From the NCBI GenBank assembly GCA_030036985.1, contig JASHSD010001022.1, forward strand, positions 1-6,523: a stretch of DNA of 6,523 nucleotides, read 5' to 3'. This DNA is from Bryobacteraceae bacterium. GTDB lineage: Bacteria > Acidobacteriota > Terriglobia > Bryobacterales > Bryobacteraceae. Below are positions 5,698 to 6,523 of the stretch, in pieces (within the stretch, counting starts at the first letter, position 1; every line of letters begins with the position of its first letter). The position numbers were made by a program, and so were the translations under genes. The notes beneath the pieces are model-generated. The model saw only the letters and a program-made list of their open reading frames with translations, was not told the DNA's origin and did no database searches.

Positions 5698-6523
5698 CTT
5701 CGACGCAGCGTTCGTTTTCGGCCTGGGTTCCGGTCGAAATACGGACGCATTGCGGCAGTCCGAAAGACCGCAAAGGTCTTACGATGACCCCCTGGCGCAG
5801 CATGTTTTCGACGACCGCGGCCGCGCTTGCGGGATCCGCAAACGGCAGCATCACGAAATTCGCTTCCGAAGGCACGACTTCGATGCCCATCTCCGCGAAC
5901 GATTCCGTGAACAAATGCAGACCGCGGACGTTTTCCTCAAGTGAACGATAGACGAATTCCTGGTCCGCGAGCGCGCCGATGCCCGCGGCCTGGGCCAACG
6001 CGCCGGGCTCGAACGGCAGCTTCACTTTAAGCAGATTGCGGATCAACTCTTCGTGGGCGAAACCGCAGCCGATGCGTACGCCGGCAAGGCCGTAGATTTT
6101 CGAGAAAGTCCGCAGCGTGATCACGTTGTCGTAGCGGTAGTGCATCGAATCCGGATAGCGCGGGTTGTGCTTGGCGTATTCGAAATAAGCCTCGTCGAGG
6201 ATGATGAGAACGCGCTCGGGAACGTGGCGGTAGAACTCGTCGAATTCGAGGCGCGTGAAGATGGTTCCGGTCGGATTGTTTGGATTCGCGAGATAGACGA
6301 TCTTGGTTTTTTCGGAGATCGCATTGGCCAGTGCGGGAAGATCGTAGCGCCAGTCCTTGTAAGGCACAGTGCGATAGCAGACGCCCCGGGATTGGGCGAG
6401 CAGGCGAAAGCCGATGAAAGCGGATTCGGTGGTGAGGACTTCATCGTCGTCGAGCAGGAAGGTGCGGACAATGTTCGCCATGATGCCTTCCGAACCGCTG
6501 CCGGCGATGACGTTTTCGATTTT
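5669..6523 (-). CDS. hisC: Histidinol-phosphate aminotransferase (HisC family), 5' end outside window
   Basis: This is a fold-type I, PLP-dependent aminotransferase. HisC converts imidazole-acetol phosphate to histidinol phosphate with glutamate as donor; some HisC paralogues instead act on aromatic keto acids. The visible 284 residues begin inside the gene with ENVIAGSGSEGIMANIVRTF, the usual cofactor-phosphate loop, so the ATG at 6481 is internal and about 70-90 residues are missing. Counted from the window edge, NPNNPTGTIF lies near residue 81, LDEAYFEY near 109 with the PLP-ring Asp, and TFSKIYGLAGVRIG near 139 with the Schiff-base Lys at 142. The C-terminal VRISTGTQAENERCVEAM (near 260) holds the carboxylate-binding Arg. 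The tail overlaps phhA convergently by 29 bp. The neighbouring aromatic gene makes an aromatic aminotransferase conceivable, but other his genes are not in view to decide. Confidence 0.9.
   Translation of the reverse strand, partial: KIENVIAGSGSEGIMANIVRTFLLDDDEVLTTESAFIGFRLLAQSRGVCYRTVPYKDWRYDLPALANAISEKTKIVYLANPNNPTGTIFTRLEFDEFYRHVPERVLIILDEAYFEYAKHNPRYPDSMHYRYDNVITLRTFSKIYGLAGVRIGCGFAHEELIRNLLKVKLPFEPGALAQAAGIGALADQEFVYRSLEENVRGLHLFTESFAEMGIEVVPSEANFVMLPFADPASAAAVVENMLRQGVIVRPLRSFGLPQCVRISTGTQAENERCVEAMRNAIRSR

Noticed and set aside
5669..6481. ATG at 6481 as the start of hisC
   Set aside because: The frame continues upstream to the window edge with the conserved ENVIAGSGSEGI segment, so the ATG is internal.

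Overview
The window is a compact, GC-rich bacterial segment (third codon positions mostly G or C by eye). The gene mix is an ordinary chromosomal one: enoyl-ACP reductase, phenylalanine hydroxylase, a HisC-type aminotransferase, an RMD1/DUF155 membrane protein and a VanZ-family membrane protein. My best guess is a soil-type lineage such as Acidobacteriota. That rests on the general look of the proteins and the gene combination, not on a marker gene, so treat it as tentative.

Layout from left to right. The end of a small multi-pass membrane protein gene (1-455, + strand, 5' end outside the window) overlaps the start of an RMD1/DUF155 gene (443-1498, +). A VanZ-family gene on the - strand (1452-2603) converges on it and overlaps its tail by 47 bp. 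fabI (2665-3429, +) diverges from the VanZ gene across about 60 bp. A membrane protein of unknown function (3424-4140, -) converges on fabI, and the two stop codons share a palindrome. Next, on the - strand, lies a decayed HigB-HigA type II toxin-antitoxin pair (higB relic 4519-4803, higA 4160-4522). The antitoxin is broken by two opposite single-base frameshifts, and the toxin is recognisable only in pieces. phhA (4831-5697, +) diverges from the relic. It overlaps by 29 bp the tail of hisC (5669-6523, -), whose 5' end lies beyond the right edge.

The genes do not form one pathway. fabI makes the last reduction of each fatty-acid elongation cycle. phhA converts phenylalanine to tyrosine. The HisC-like enzyme transaminates histidinol phosphate, and some relatives transaminate aromatic keto acids, so a link with phhA is possible but not shown. 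The left membrane protein and the RMD1 protein are probably translated together because their reading frames overlap.

No stretch over 300 bp lacks a gene or gene relic; the longest clean intergenic gap is the roughly 60 bp between the VanZ gene and fabI. I saw no tRNA, rRNA, CRISPR array, insertion sequence or integrase. I do not see a clearly new biological system. The most unusual items are a VanZ-type protein carrying the family signature three times, the lack of a standard start codon for that gene, and the precisely reconstructable decay of the HigBA module.
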